In this document: one piece after another, positions 22,118-22,752 of the stretch
Layout of the letters: each line of letters starts with the position of its first letter
Numbering within the stretch: position 1 is the first letter of the stretch
Assembly (NCBI GenBank): GCA_047616325.1
Contig: JBLHGN010000022.1
Location: 1 to 22,752 of the forward strand
Reading direction: 5' to 3'
DNA from: JBLHGN01 sp047616325
Lineage (GTDB): Bacteria > Pseudomonadota > Gammaproteobacteria > Pseudomonadales > Cellvibrionaceae
DNA: 22,752 bases
Made by a program: the position numbers and the translations under genes
The notes under the pieces: generated by a model
The model's database searches: none
What the model was told of the DNA's origin: nothing
What the model saw: only the letters and a program-made list of their open reading frames with translations

Positions 22118-22752
22118 ACGGCTGACCTTTTTGAAAATCCAATGGGACTCGACGGTTTTGAGTTTGTCGACTTTTCTGCCCCCAAAAAAGGGCTGCTGGA
22201 GCTATTGTTTACTGCGCTGGGTTTCACTGCCGTGGCTAAGCACCGCTCAAAAAATGTCACCTTGTGGCGCCAGGGCGATATCAACTTCATCATCAATTAC
22301 GAACCAAAAACGCCTGCTGCTTATTTTATTGAAGAGCATGGCCCATGCGCCTGCGGGATGGCCTTTCGTGTGCGTGATGCCCATAAAGCATACGCCCAAG
22401 CGCTGGCGCTGGGTGCGCAGGCCATCATCATACCCACAGGCCCGATGGAGCTCAATTTGCCTGCCATTAAAGGAATCGGCGGCATGCCCCTCTACCTTAT
22501 CGATCGCTATGGCGACGGTGTGAGTATCTACTACATTGACTTTGAGTGGTTTGAAGGTATTGATCGGTATCCCGAAGGTTGTGGTTTCATGCTGGTTGAT
22601 CATTTGACCCACAATGTTTACCGGGGGCGCATGGACTATTGGGCTAACTACTACGCAAAACTGTTTAATTTTCGTGAAATTCGCTATTTCGACATTAAGG
22701 GCGAATATCCAGGTTTAGTGTCTAGAGCCATGACCGCGCCCGTTGGCAAAAT
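22118..22752 (+). CDS. hpd: 4-hydroxyphenylpyruvate dioxygenase, 5' part (start codon apparently lost)
   Basis: HPPD converts 4-hydroxyphenylpyruvate to homogentisate in tyrosine breakdown, using Fe(II) and O2. The window holds about 210 codons and runs off the right edge. The sequence reads ADLFENPMGLDGFEFVDF, a standard HPPD N-terminus, through the first VOC domain to DHLTHNVYRGRMDYWANYY, where the first iron-binding His lies, and SRAMTAPVGK at the edge. The other two iron ligands lie outside. Relatives begin Met-Ala-Asp-Leu; here that Met codon is ACG (22118-22120), although an AAGG (22105-22108) sits 9 bases before it. In-frame ATGs exist at 22082 (adding 12 residues, poor ribosome-binding site) and 22142 (losing 8). 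The body has no stop in this frame. Function is uncertain because of the start. Confidence 0.88.

Noticed and set aside
22131..22523. Plus-strand 130-codon ORF over hpd
   Set aside because: It is a shifted frame of the dioxygenase, whose own frame is open through the window end and matches the family.
22247..22612. Minus-strand 121-codon ORF over hpd
   Set aside because: It is antisense to a well-recognised coding frame, with no family resemblance.

Overview
The window reads as one piece of chromosome from a gammaproteobacterium related to Pseudomonas. The best guess is a marine, Cellvibrio/Saccharophagus/Teredinibacter-like lineage, but that rests on general gene content and protein flavour, not on a marker gene. 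Gene order follows the Pseudomonas aeruginosa twitching-motility region closely: yggT-proC-yggS facing away from pilT-pilU, then ruvX-yqgE-tonB3-gshB facing away from pilG-pilH-pilI-pilJ-pilK-chpA-chpB-chpC. No IS element, phage gene, CRISPR array, tRNA or rRNA was seen.

Layout. Positions 11-2320 (minus strand) hold a housekeeping operon: yggS (PLP homeostasis), proC (proline synthesis) and yggT (membrane protein). Positions 2470-4872 (plus) hold the two type IV pilus retraction ATPases, pilT and pilU, separated by a 225-bp spacer. Positions 4882-7920 (minus) hold gshB, a TonB3-like protein, yqgE and ruvX, tightly packed. Positions 8177-20929 (plus) hold the Chp/Pil chemosensory system: two single-domain response regulators (PilG, PilH), CheW-like PilI, the methyl-accepting receptor PilJ, the CheR-type methyltransferase, the 2167-residue multi-phosphotransfer kinase ChpA, the CheB-type methylesterase ChpB and a second CheW-like protein, ChpC. 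Positions 21033-21533 hold a cold-shock gene with its own promoter, long leader and strong terminator. Positions 21549-22752 hold a broken marR-family regulator facing away from the 5' part of a 4-hydroxyphenylpyruvate dioxygenase gene.

How it works together. From the known P. aeruginosa system, PilJ and the CheW-like adaptors control ChpA. ChpA passes phosphate to PilG and PilH, which set the balance of pilus extension and PilT/PilU retraction and influence cAMP. PilK and ChpB tune PilJ by methylation. A TonB3 homologue at the same locus in P. aeruginosa is linked to twitching, so its conserved place here is probably functional.

The biology is mostly a known system. The unusual signals are simple repeats placed inside it: a run of ten G in the chpA coding sequence just before the kinase core, where a one-base slip in either direction gives an early stop; four AAAGAT hexamers in the long pilI-pilJ gap; and three 9-bp repeats that each carry a Shine-Dalgarno-like GGAG directly before pilH. 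Together they raise the untested possibility that twitching chemosensing is phase- or dose-variable here. Separately, the right edge looks like a decaying tyrosine-catabolism locus: marR has an in-frame TAG plus a frameshift, and the conserved start position of the dioxygenase reads ACG.
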